Assembly: GCA_015272325.1 (NCBI GenBank)
Contig: JACYLU010000001.1
Location: 310,001 to 374,000 of the forward strand
Source: Synechococcales cyanobacterium C42_A2020_086
GTDB lineage: Bacteria; Cyanobacteriota; Cyanobacteriia; Elainellales; Elainellaceae
DNA length: 64,000 nt
Direction: 5' to 3'
Positions within the stretch are counted from its first letter, which is position 1. Every line of letters begins with the position of its first letter. The notes under the pieces are model-generated. The model was not told the origin of the DNA and searched no databases. It worked only from the letters and a program-made list of their open reading frames with translations. A program made the position numbers and the translations under genes. Positions 18,080 through 24,723 of the stretch are shown here, piece by piece.

Positions 18080-20239
18080 TCAGAACGAAGACTCGGACGG
18101 AACAAGAAAATGCAAATGCTCGCCAGCTTCCGCCTGAATCTGAGCAGGAGTACCCTGGAGTTTGACCTGTCCGTCGGCAAGAACAATGATCCACTCAGCT
18201 TGGCGGATTACCTGCGGGCGATGGCTGATTAGAATCGTGGTTTTGCCTTGTCGGTGCTGCAACAGCTTGCGCAGCAGATTGGCTTCACTGATCGGATCGA
18301 GTCCGCTAGTGGATTCATCGAGAATCAGCACGGGCGGATCATTCACCAACGCGCGGGCAATTGCGAGCCGCTGCCGTTGCCCACCCGATAAATTGGCCCC
18401 AAATTCCCCGAGCACGGTTTGATAGCGTTCTGGTAGGCAGCTGATAAAGTCATCGGCTCCGGTGAGTTGGCAAGCGCTGACGATCTGCTCAAAGTCGAGG
18501 TACGGTGAGCCAAGGCGGAAGTTTTCCAGAATCGAGCGGCTCCAAAAGTGAGCATCTTGAGGCACCAGCACGACCTGCTGCCGCACGCACTCCAGCGCCA
18601 GATCCTGGAGATTGTAATCCCCCAAACGGATCGTGCCGGAATCGACCGTGTACAGCCCCGCTAACACCTTTGCCAGCGTGCTTTTGCCGCAGCCCGACGG
18701 GCCGATCAGCGCCACCACCTGTCCGCCGGGAATAGTGAGAGAAATCTTTTGCAACAAATCGATTCGACCCGGATAGTGAAAAGTGAGATCGGCACAGCGA
18801 ATCTCGACATCATTCGGCAGCGTTACCCAGGGTTTTGGCGCATCAATAGGTGCTTCCAGCGTGGCCTGTACGACTTCTTGCAGCCGCAGATTCGCCGTTT
18901 GCACCCGCACTAGGTCATCCACCACATCAATCACATCATCCATGAAATAAGTAATATTGCGATTGAGGCTGGTAAAGGCAAGCAGTTGCCCGATCGTCAG
19001 CTCTTGGTTGATCACCAGCAAACTGCCCAACCCAAGCAAGAGCGTGCTGCCGCCATCGGCGACAACTCGGCTGAAGGTGCGATTGATGACATTAATTCGA
19101 GTGGTGCTCAGCATCAGATTAGCCCATTGCCCAAACCGTCCCTGTAGCTCATCCCACACCTGCGATGCCGCTAGAGTGGTTTTCAGGGTCAGCGCGCCTT
19201 TGAAGGTTTCCACCAATAAGCCTTGATTCTCGGTTTGCAGCGTCATGGCCCGGCGGGTCTGCTGCCGCAGCATCGGCTGAAACAGGATCGTCGAGCCGCT
19301 CATAATTACCGCCACCAACAGCGCCAGCAGCGTCAATTTCCAGCTATACACCAACATTAGCCCCAGCGAAACGAGGGCGATCAAGCCGGCACTGGGGAGG
19401 GTGACAATCACCTGAGCAACGAGCTGGTTGATTTCTTCAATATCGCGCAGGCGGCTGACGACTTCTCCACTGCGACGGGTTTCGTAGTAGGTCAACGGCA
19501 ATTGTAAAATGCGCTGCCCGAAGTCCAAAATCAGCCCTAGCTCTAGCCGCTGAGCAAAATGAGCAATTAGCATATCGGAGACAAACGCCAAGCCCCCGCG
19601 AATCAGATACAGCACCAGCACTGCGATCACGATGCCCCGCAGGAGCTGCGTATCGCCCCGAATCAGCACATTATCTGTGAGGAGCTGAATAAAGAACGGC
19701 GAAGCCAGTGACAGCAGCCCAATTAAGGTAATGCACAGCAGTGCCTCCAGCAGCGTTGTGCGATAGGGAGCCAGCCTCGCAAGCAACTGCCCCACCGCAT
19801 TGAGGTGCTCCTCGGGTTGCTGAAAGAATCGATTTGGATCCGGCTCTAGCAGCAGAATCACGCGGTCACTCCATCCAGCGAGCAGGTCCGCCTTCGAGAG
19901 ATAGCGGACGCCCTTGGCAGGATCGGCGATCACATAGCGCCCCCGGTGCACACCATACCACACAACCCAGTGTCGCCCTTGCCAGTGCAAAATCGCCGGC
20001 AGCGGCAGCCGATCGCAACAGTCCAGAATCTCCTCCGAGGCGACGGCCGAGCGGGCATAAAATCCCAGCGCTTCAGTGCCGCGCCGTAGTCCCAGCAGCG
20101 TGGTGCCGAGCTGCCCGGTGCCTACCACTTCCCGTACCCGCGTCAGGCTGAAGGTACGCCCGTAGTGTTTGGCGATCGAGGTGAGGCAGGCGGCTCCGCA
20201 ATCTTCGCGGCTATGTTGCTGCACCAGGGAATACTTCAT
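18080..20239 (-). CDS. C39-peptidase ABC exporter (PCAT) for double-glycine peptides
   Basis: Cuts the leader of a double-glycine precursor and exports the mature peptide. The 719 residues contain an N-terminal C39 peptidase domain (1-125) with catalytic Cys14 in REDCGAACL, His90 in GRHWVVWY and Asp106 in IADPAKG. Six membrane helices follow (about 160-430). The ATPase (about 470-715) has Walker A GPSGCGKST, signature LSGGQRQRLAIARAL and Walker B VLILDEST. All catalytic residues are intact, so it should process its substrate. The precursor at 22892-23089 in the same operon has a leader ending in Gly-Gly, the expected cleavage site. It is flanked by the HopA1-type gene (77 bp upstream) and HlyD (67 bp downstream). 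Confidence 0.95.
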   Translation of the reverse strand: MKYSLVQQHSREDCGAACLTSIAKHYGRTFSLTRVREVVGTGQLGTTLLGLRRGTEALGFYARSAVASEEILDCCDRLPLPAILHWQGRHWVVWYGVHRGRYVIADPAKGVRYLSKADLLAGWSDRVILLLEPDPNRFFQQPEEHLNAVGQLLARLAPYRTTLLEALLCITLIGLLSLASPFFIQLLTDNVLIRGDTQLLRGIVIAVLVLYLIRGGLAFVSDMLIAHFAQRLELGLILDFGQRILQLPLTYYETRRSGEVVSRLRDIEEINQLVAQVIVTLPSAGLIALVSLGLMLVYSWKLTLLALLVAVIMSGSTILFQPMLRQQTRRAMTLQTENQGLLVETFKGALTLKTTLAASQVWDELQGRFGQWANLMLSTTRINVINRTFSRVVADGGSTLLLGLGSLLVINQELTIGQLLAFTSLNRNITYFMDDVIDVVDDLVRVQTANLRLQEVVQATLEAPIDAPKPWVTLPNDVEIRCADLTFHYPGRIDLLQKISLTIPGGQVVALIGPSGCGKSTLAKVLAGLYTVDSGTIRLGDYNLQDLALECVRQQVVLVPQDAHFWSRSILENFRLGSPYLDFEQIVSACQLTGADDFISCLPERYQTVLGEFGANLSGGQRQRLAIARALVNDPPVLILDESTSGLDPISEANLLRKLLQHRQGKTTILISHRPQVIRQAEWIIVLADGQVKLQGTPAQIQAEAGEHLHFLVPSESSF

Positions 20240-20316
20240 AGAGGAAAAATAGAGGACAAAGAAATCAGGTAAAAGTATCAGTTAAAAGTGAAAGATGACA
20301 CATTATTGAAAAGCAA

Positions 20317-21381
20317 TTAAGAAAAAGGTAGATACCGATCAAGAGAATTAGGACTGAGATGGGGGTGATACCAGTTCACTTCAGCTACAGAACACTGAAG
20401 AATTGCCTCCAGACGCGCTTCGGGCGTTTCGTTTCCTTGCGTCCGAGCGGTCAGCAATCCCTCGGCAATCAGCTGGCAGCGGTGCATACCAAACTCTTGG
20501 GTAGCAGGCTCCTCCGCTATACTCAGTCCTGGAGCCAACGGTTTTGTGAAGGCGGGGCTGTGGGGGGAAAACTGAGACGCCGTCTCGCGGTAGATTGCCG
20601 GAAGTAGCGGTTGGATCTCGTCGTAGGCACTCTGAGGAAGCCGTAACACAGCCGAATTGTAGCGCCCATACTCGATCGGGTCCGACAGCACCTTAAAGCA
20701 AAAAGGAATTTGCAGCGCGTTCAGGTTCTCTGTCAGGAGCGACATCAGGGTAATGACACCCTCAGCACTGACGTTGAAGCAAACCTGTAGATTGGGCGGG
20801 TCTGCTGCCACACCGCCAGATTCGCCGATCGCAATGTAATAGCCAGACTCGATCTGGTTTTTGGGCAACCGAATCGCTACCCAGTCGCCCGGAGCCACCG
20901 CTGGATCGGACAGATGCTGCTCGCGCTCTATTACGAGGCTAAGCCCCTGTTTCTGCACCAACCAACAGTCATGCAAGGCATCCAGCACCTGCCAGTCGGG
21001 GTCCCAATAACCAGTGCTACGATTGCTGTCGTGCAGTCGCTGATAAAACGACCAGTTAATACCTTTGACCGTGTTGTGTTCCAGAGCCGGGGGTGCGGGA
21101 GCCGCCGCCGTCCGACTCAGCAGTTCGCCGCTGTAGTAGAGGTCATAGAGATAATTCCGCAGCTGTCCTCGAAGATACTTGTGTTGATACTGTGGAGGTA
21201 GATTCCGAATGGAACGAAGACTTTGCTCGGGTAGAGTAGCAGCACCATATTGAGGATGATCAATGGAAAAATCAGCTCCAATTTGAATCTGATGTGAGAT
21301 ATCAAGCAAAATAGCTAGGGCAGGTGAATCTATAGATAAGTCAGAAACAGAAGATAAGTCAAAGGCAAAAGAAGGAATCAT
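20317..21381 (-). CDS. HopA1-effector-family protein, putative phospho-Ser/Thr lyase of RiPP maturation
   Basis: A 354-residue soluble protein that I place in the HopA1 family (named after a Pseudomonas type III effector). The resemblance is in the central segment: GDWVAIRLPKNQIESGYYIAIGE, VCFNVSAEGVITLMSLLTENLNALQIPFCFKVL, then YNSAVLRLPQSAYDEIQPLL. Homologues in class V lanthipeptide and thioamitide clusters work with an APH-type kinase. There the kinase phosphorylates Ser/Thr and the HopA1 protein eliminates phosphate to give dehydroalanine or dehydrobutyrine. The kinase gene lies 72 bp upstream here, supporting the same division of labour. I infer the function from family and context; active-site residues were not individually verified. 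It has no signal peptide, so it acts in the cytoplasm before export. Confidence 0.82.
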   Translation of the reverse strand: MIPSFAFDLSSVSDLSIDSPALAILLDISHQIQIGADFSIDHPQYGAATLPEQSLRSIRNLPPQYQHKYLRGQLRNYLYDLYYSGELLSRTAAAPAPPALEHNTVKGINWSFYQRLHDSNRSTGYWDPDWQVLDALHDCWLVQKQGLSLVIEREQHLSDPAVAPGDWVAIRLPKNQIESGYYIAIGESGGVAADPPNLQVCFNVSAEGVITLMSLLTENLNALQIPFCFKVLSDPIEYGRYNSAVLRLPQSAYDEIQPLLPAIYRETASQFSPHSPAFTKPLAPGLSIAEEPATQEFGMHRCQLIAEGLLTARTQGNETPEARLEAILQCSVAEVNWYHPHLSPNSLDRYLPFS

Positions 21382-21453
21382 GGACGATGTTAAGCAATTT
21401 AATCAAATGTTAATCAAATTGAAGTTACGTTGTTTGGTTGCGTAAAAACACAA

Positions 21454-22671
21454 TTATGAGACCTGCACTGGCTGTCCAGACACCATAAGCGACTCGGCTT
21501 CAGCGCCGAATATTGTTTGCATCGCCGCCTCTGGCTCACACAGGAGTGTTTTTCCGACCTGCAACATGCCAATGCTGGTGTTGTCAAAGGGTTCCTGGTA
21601 ATGCAGACGGGTATGAATTGTTCTAATCAGCACGAATCCAGCGCACTGAATAATGCGCCGCAAGAAGCGAGGATCGCGTTGCTGCCCATCGTTGAACTGC
21701 TGAAGATAGGCACGAATGAGCGCCACTAACGAAGGCTGGATCTGAACCAAAGGAACTCCTGCCAACGGCAAGGCTATTGCTAGATCAATTTCGCGACTCA
21801 GCAGCAGGCTACTCAGCCAACAGTTCAGGTAGCTGGCAATCAGAGTTCCCAGATCCAGTGCCGGATCGCCCCAGTCCCATTTCTCCCAGTCAATCAGGCG
21901 AATCATGCTGTTCGTCGCGTCGAGCCGTCTGGGTTCAGGGGCACTTAGACGCTGCCAGTCCTGATGCAGCAAAATATTGTTGAACTTGAGATCGTTGTGG
22001 ATTAAGCAGCAGGGTTGCAGGGACTCAGCTAGCTCACTCAGAGCCATGTTGAGGCTAGCATAACGCTGACAGAGGGCGTAGAACTTTAGCCCTTCAATGG
22101 GAATCCTGCCGAAAAGATCGGGAGTGGGGTGTTGCAGGTCTTGCTGTAACTCTAGTACAGGATTGTAGTCTACGTCTCTGTCGGATTCTTCTTCATCCTC
22201 GGCAGCCCCAATCTCACTAGCATGCTGAATCGTCGAATCGCCCCAGCTCTTGCGATGCACTGCTCCCACAATCGCTCCTAGGGCGGCAGCAATAGACTCT
22301 GGGAAGGCTTGCGTCTGGTCGTAAAATGCCGCTAAGTCAGAATACTCGCTGAAATAGTTGCTGATCAGAATCGAGTTAGACTCGTCAAAATACAACCCTT
22401 CTGGCATCCACGGCTTTAAAGACGACAGAGCAGGAGACCGCAGCAATTGATAGAGGGACCACTCTCGCTGCACATCGCCACTGGTGTTCCCCTCTGCATC
22501 ATGAGATTCTTGCTTCACCAACCAGTGACACCCATTAGACCAACGAACGAGCAGATTAAAGTTTTTACCGAGTCGCGGTTCAATCTCGATCGACCGTTCA
22601 GCATTGAGCTGACACAATCCTTGCTCCAGTAAATAGTTCCAAACTGTATGAGTTCCTAAGCGAAAATTCAT
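21454..22671 (-). CDS. APH-type phosphotransferase, putative precursor-peptide Ser/Thr kinase
   Basis: A 405-residue kinase-fold protein. The catalytic loop LIHNDLKFNNILL (H225, D227, N231/N232) and the metal motif LIDWEKWDWGDPALDLG (D261) are those of aminoglycoside/choline-type phosphotransferases. The N-lobe lysine is in CHWLVKQE (K53). Homologues paired with a HopA1 protein phosphorylate RiPP precursors before dehydration, and the pairing is present here. A very acidic insertion at about 158-168 (EDEEESDRDVD) lies between the lobes and could contact the arginine-rich core of the precursor; that is inference. The gene is 220 bp downstream of the precursor, with a hairpin between them, and 72 bp upstream of the HopA1 gene. 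An ordinary antibiotic phosphotransferase is the alternative but does not fit the operon. Confidence 0.85.
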   Translation of the reverse strand: MNFRLGTHTVWNYLLEQGLCQLNAERSIEIEPRLGKNFNLLVRWSNGCHWLVKQESHDAEGNTSGDVQREWSLYQLLRSPALSSLKPWMPEGLYFDESNSILISNYFSEYSDLAAFYDQTQAFPESIAAALGAIVGAVHRKSWGDSTIQHASEIGAAEDEEESDRDVDYNPVLELQQDLQHPTPDLFGRIPIEGLKFYALCQRYASLNMALSELAESLQPCCLIHNDLKFNNILLHQDWQRLSAPEPRRLDATNSMIRLIDWEKWDWGDPALDLGTLIASYLNCWLSSLLLSREIDLAIALPLAGVPLVQIQPSLVALIRAYLQQFNDGQQRDPRFLRRIIQCAGFVLIRTIHTRLHYQEPFDNTSIGMLQVGKTLLCEPEAAMQTIFGAEAESLMVSGQPVQVS

Positions 22672-22776
22672 CGTCGCTACTATTGCTTTGATCTAAACAA
22701 ACCCCACTAGACCGAACGTGGCTTAAAAAAGCTAGCAAATCATAAGTCATACACGATGCAAATCACCCCATAGACA

Positions 22777-22819
22777 GAGAGGACGGAGTAACAGCAACGC
22801 TACTGCACTCAGCCCTCTC
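22777..22819 (-). terminator. long imperfect stem-loop between precursor and kinase genes
   Basis: On the minus strand gagagggctgagt pairs with actccgtcctctc around a 17-base loop. The stem is about 13 positions with one mismatch and one G-U pair. No T-run follows, so full termination is doubtful. It may lower transcription or protect the precursor mRNA, giving more precursor than enzymes. Confidence 0.45.
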
Positions 22820-22891
22820 CACCTGCCCGGCGCTATCCGCTGAGATGGCATCTCTTCACGATACAGCCCAAGGCACTAAGCAGCCACCAAC

Positions 22892-23089
22892 TTAGGTGTT
22901 TCTGCGATTCCGCCGGCGGCGCAAGCGACGACGAGGACGACGACGAGGACGACGACGAGAGCGGGTGTCTGAACGATTGCCACCGTTAATGACAATTTCA
23001 TCGCTCTCAGACAGTTCGCTTAAAAAACTTTCGGCTCCTGCAAACAGCGTCAATCCGGTTGCAGCCGAATCAGATGGAAGATTATTCAT
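22892..23089 (-). CDS. double-glycine RiPP precursor peptide with arginine-rich core
   Basis: A 65-residue peptide. The leader (1-37) starts MNNLPSDSAATGL and ends in LSELSESDEIVINGG, matching the hydrophobic/acidic pattern with terminal Gly-Gly recognised by C39 peptidases. The predicted core (38-65, 28 residues) begins NRSDTRS and continues as RRRP, RRRP, RRRL, RRRR and a short NRRNT end. It has 17 Arg, three Ser/Thr in the first seven residues plus the last Thr, and no Cys. The DNA is a run of 12-bp units (acgacgacgagg on the plus strand), so the core probably grew by repeat duplication. ATG 23089 is chosen because GGAGG lies ten bases upstream; a TTG at 23113 would add eight residues. The first gene of the operon with kinase, HopA1, exporter and adaptor. 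Confidence rests mainly on leader and context. Confidence 0.85.
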   Translation of the reverse strand: MNNLPSDSAATGLTLFAGAESFLSELSESDEIVINGGNRSDTRSRRRPRRRPRRRLRRRRNRRNT

Positions 23090-23168
23090 AACTTGCAAAC
23101 CTCCGTATTTCAATCAGCTTTCCATCATGCATTACATGACTGAATAGCTACATTCTTTGCATAGTCAA

Positions 23169-23174
23169 AGTATA
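23169..23174 (-). promoter_or_regulatory. possible -10 element of the RiPP operon
   Basis: On the minus strand TATACT lies about 80 bp upstream of the precursor ATG, five of six matches to TATAAT. No good -35 hexamer is at 17 bp. A second candidate, TTGACT with a weak TATTCA 16 bp further on, partly overlaps it. Sequence alone cannot choose. Confidence 0.3.
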
Positions 23175-23257
23175 GTAGCAATGGACTGCTTAATGCTTTT
23201 CATGAAAGGATTCTCATCTTTCTCTTAAAAGCCTTTCATTTTCAAGCGCTGCATGTT

Positions 23258-23278
23258 AAAAAATCTATCTTTAGATAG
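23258..23278 (-). terminator. weak terminator-like hairpin downstream of tRNA-Ala
   Basis: Stem ctatc/gatag (23265-23278, loop 4) is followed on the minus strand by A and then six T. The stem is only 5 bp, so it is weak, but the position 230 bp after the tRNA fits transcript termination before the RiPP promoter. Confidence 0.35.
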
Positions 23279-23507
23279 TGTTATTTTTTGTGAAAAAATG
23301 ACACTGCACTGTACATGAAGACGACATTAGCGACAGGAACAGTGCAGGCAATGCCCCTAGTGAGCCGCTCCCCTATCACTAATCCACCACTAACCTAGGA
23401 AGTAGCTATAAGAAGCAACTGCTATTGTCGTTGCATATGGAGTTCCATATGGAGAGAGCAGCCCACTTGAGAACAGTGACTGCAGAAACTGAACAGTAGA
23501 AGCTAAA

Positions 23508-23580
23508 TGGAGAGTAGGAGATTCGAACTCCTGACCTTCGCGGTGCGATCGCGACGCGCTACCAACTGCGCTAACTCCCC
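23508..23580 (-). tRNA. tRNA-Ala (anticodon CGC)
   Basis: Reading the minus strand, a complete 73-nt cloverleaf forms. The acceptor is GGGGAGT paired with ACTCTCC. The D-arm is GCGC-AGTTGGTA-GCGC, the anticodon stem TCGCG/CGCGA with loop ATCGCAC (anticodon CGC, reading GCG), and the T-arm AGGAG-TTCGAAT-CTCCT. The discriminator base is A and CCA is not encoded. The third acceptor pair is G3-U70, the classical alanine identity element, which agrees with the anticodon. The HIP1 octamer GCGATCGC (23545-23552) lies in the anticodon arm. Confidence 0.95.
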
Positions 23581-23613
23581 TTTGGCGCCCTTATTAATCT
23601 TAGTTAATGTGAA

Positions 23614-23648
23614 ACTAACGTTGGAGTTGTAAGACTAACGTTGGAGTT
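23614..23648. repeat. 15-bp direct repeat spaced 20 bp, upstream of tRNA-Ala
   Basis: actaacgttggagtt occurs at 23614-23628 and 23634-23648, separated by gtaag. The pair lies 34-68 bp upstream of the 5' end of the tRNA, where a promoter is expected. Confidence 0.85.
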
Positions 23649-23737
23649 CAACATTCGGGCGGTTTTCATTTTAGCACTGCCCACGTCAGATGGTGCATCT
23701 GGGTGCATCTGAATAGAGCCTCTGAGGGGCGCTCCGG

Positions 23738-24469
23738 CTAGCCTTCTGCTGTTTCCACCAAGGGACGCTCTTTGCCAGCAAACACCTGACGGATCCGCTC
23801 TAGGTCCAGCTCGTACAAGTAATCGACCGCCCAGTTTGCCTGCCGCTGCATCATATGAAATGGGTAGGAATTGGCCACCCCCACCACCTGCATGCCAGCA
23901 GCTTTGGCCGCCTGAATGCCTGCAAAGGTGTCTTCAATCGCTAGACAGTTTTGGGGGCGCAGCATCAGGGTAGGATCGAGCTGGTTGAGCTGCTCAACGG
24001 CCAACAAATACCCCTCCGGATCGGGCTTGCTCGTCTGGATCTGATCACCAGCCACAATGACCGCGAAATACGGTCTCAGATGGGTGCGCTCAAGAACAAG
24101 CTCGATTTCGCTGCGAACCGCGCCGCTGACCACAGCCATAGGCAACCGCGCCGCCCGAATTTGAAAAATCAGCTCCTCTAACCCCGGATAAATAGGCAAC
24201 TGATCGATTGTGGCAAGCTGGGTCTGGTAAGCCTGAGATTTGCGAGCAATCAGACGATCAAGGTAGTCGGCAGTGACGACGCGCCCACGACGGGTTAGTA
24301 GGTCGGTGAGGCAAGCGCGATCGCTGCGCCCTAGGCAAAACTGGCGAAATTCGACCGGATCAGGACGCAGATTTTCCTCGATGAGCAGTTGCTCAATCAG
24401 GCGGTCGTGGAGAGGTTCATCATTGATAATGACGCCGTTGAAATCAAACAAAACCGCTTTCAGAGTCAT
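23738..24469 (-). CDS. HAD-superfamily phosphatase (beta-phosphoglucomutase-like subfamily)
   Basis: A 243-residue soluble hydrolase. Motif I reads LFDFNGVIINDEPLH: the nucleophile D9 is present, but the usual second aspartate (general acid/base) is asparagine N11. A helical cap follows (about 15-90). Motif II is in VVSGAVRSEIE, motif III lysine in TSKPDPEGYLLA, and motif IV acidic pair in CLAIEDTFAGIQAAKAAGM. The overall plan is that of sugar-phosphate phosphatases and beta-phosphoglucomutases. It is divergent from a GH57 glycosidase gene 254 bp away, which suggests a role in sugar or glycogen metabolism, but this is only context. The ATG at 24469 is unambiguous. Confidence 0.88.
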   Translation of the reverse strand: MTLKAVLFDFNGVIINDEPLHDRLIEQLLIEENLRPDPVEFRQFCLGRSDRACLTDLLTRRGRVVTADYLDRLIARKSQAYQTQLATIDQLPIYPGLEELIFQIRAARLPMAVVSGAVRSEIELVLERTHLRPYFAVIVAGDQIQTSKPDPEGYLLAVEQLNQLDPTLMLRPQNCLAIEDTFAGIQAAKAAGMQVVGVANSYPFHMMQRQANWAVDYLYELDLERIRQVFAGKERPLVETAEG

Positions 24470-24723
24470 GATGCTGCCGAAATGCTGCCGTAAAACCGAG
24501 AATCATTCAACTAATAATCAACAAAACAGCAGGAACTGCGCCCAGCCTGCCAGCATTATACCCTTGCCGGGTGGTCGGGTTGAGCGCCGAAGCGACCCTA
24601 CTCGGTAGACGGGTCTGTCCATCAGAGATAGCCCCAGCCAAATGGCTTTGGCTTGACTTGCCGCTCCCTCTGGAGAACGCGTGACAGGTAGAATCTACAT
24701 AGCCCCTTCGCTGGACGACTCCT

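Larger units (their letters stand above)
23090..23507. other. leader region of the RiPP operon
   Basis: About 420 bp between the precursor start and tRNA-Ala, A/T-rich compared with its surroundings. It contains a possible promoter and a hairpin with flanking T-runs, listed separately, and a palindrome-like tttcatgaaa near 23198-23207. No gene seen. Confidence 0.55.

Noticed and set aside
16672..23089. Class I-IV lanthipeptide cluster
   Set aside because: No LanB/LanC, LanM, LanKC or LanL-like gene is present and the core has no Cys.
22896..23147. Arginine-rich frame on the plus strand opposite the precursor
   Set aside because: It reads the same repeat in the opposite direction, has no leader or Gly-Gly motif, and lies against the operon. 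The minus-strand precursor has a ribosome site and a leader.
23508..23580. tRNA-Ala as integration site of the RiPP operon (genomic island)
   Set aside because: No integrase, no duplicated tRNA 3' end and no sharp base-composition change were found near the operon.
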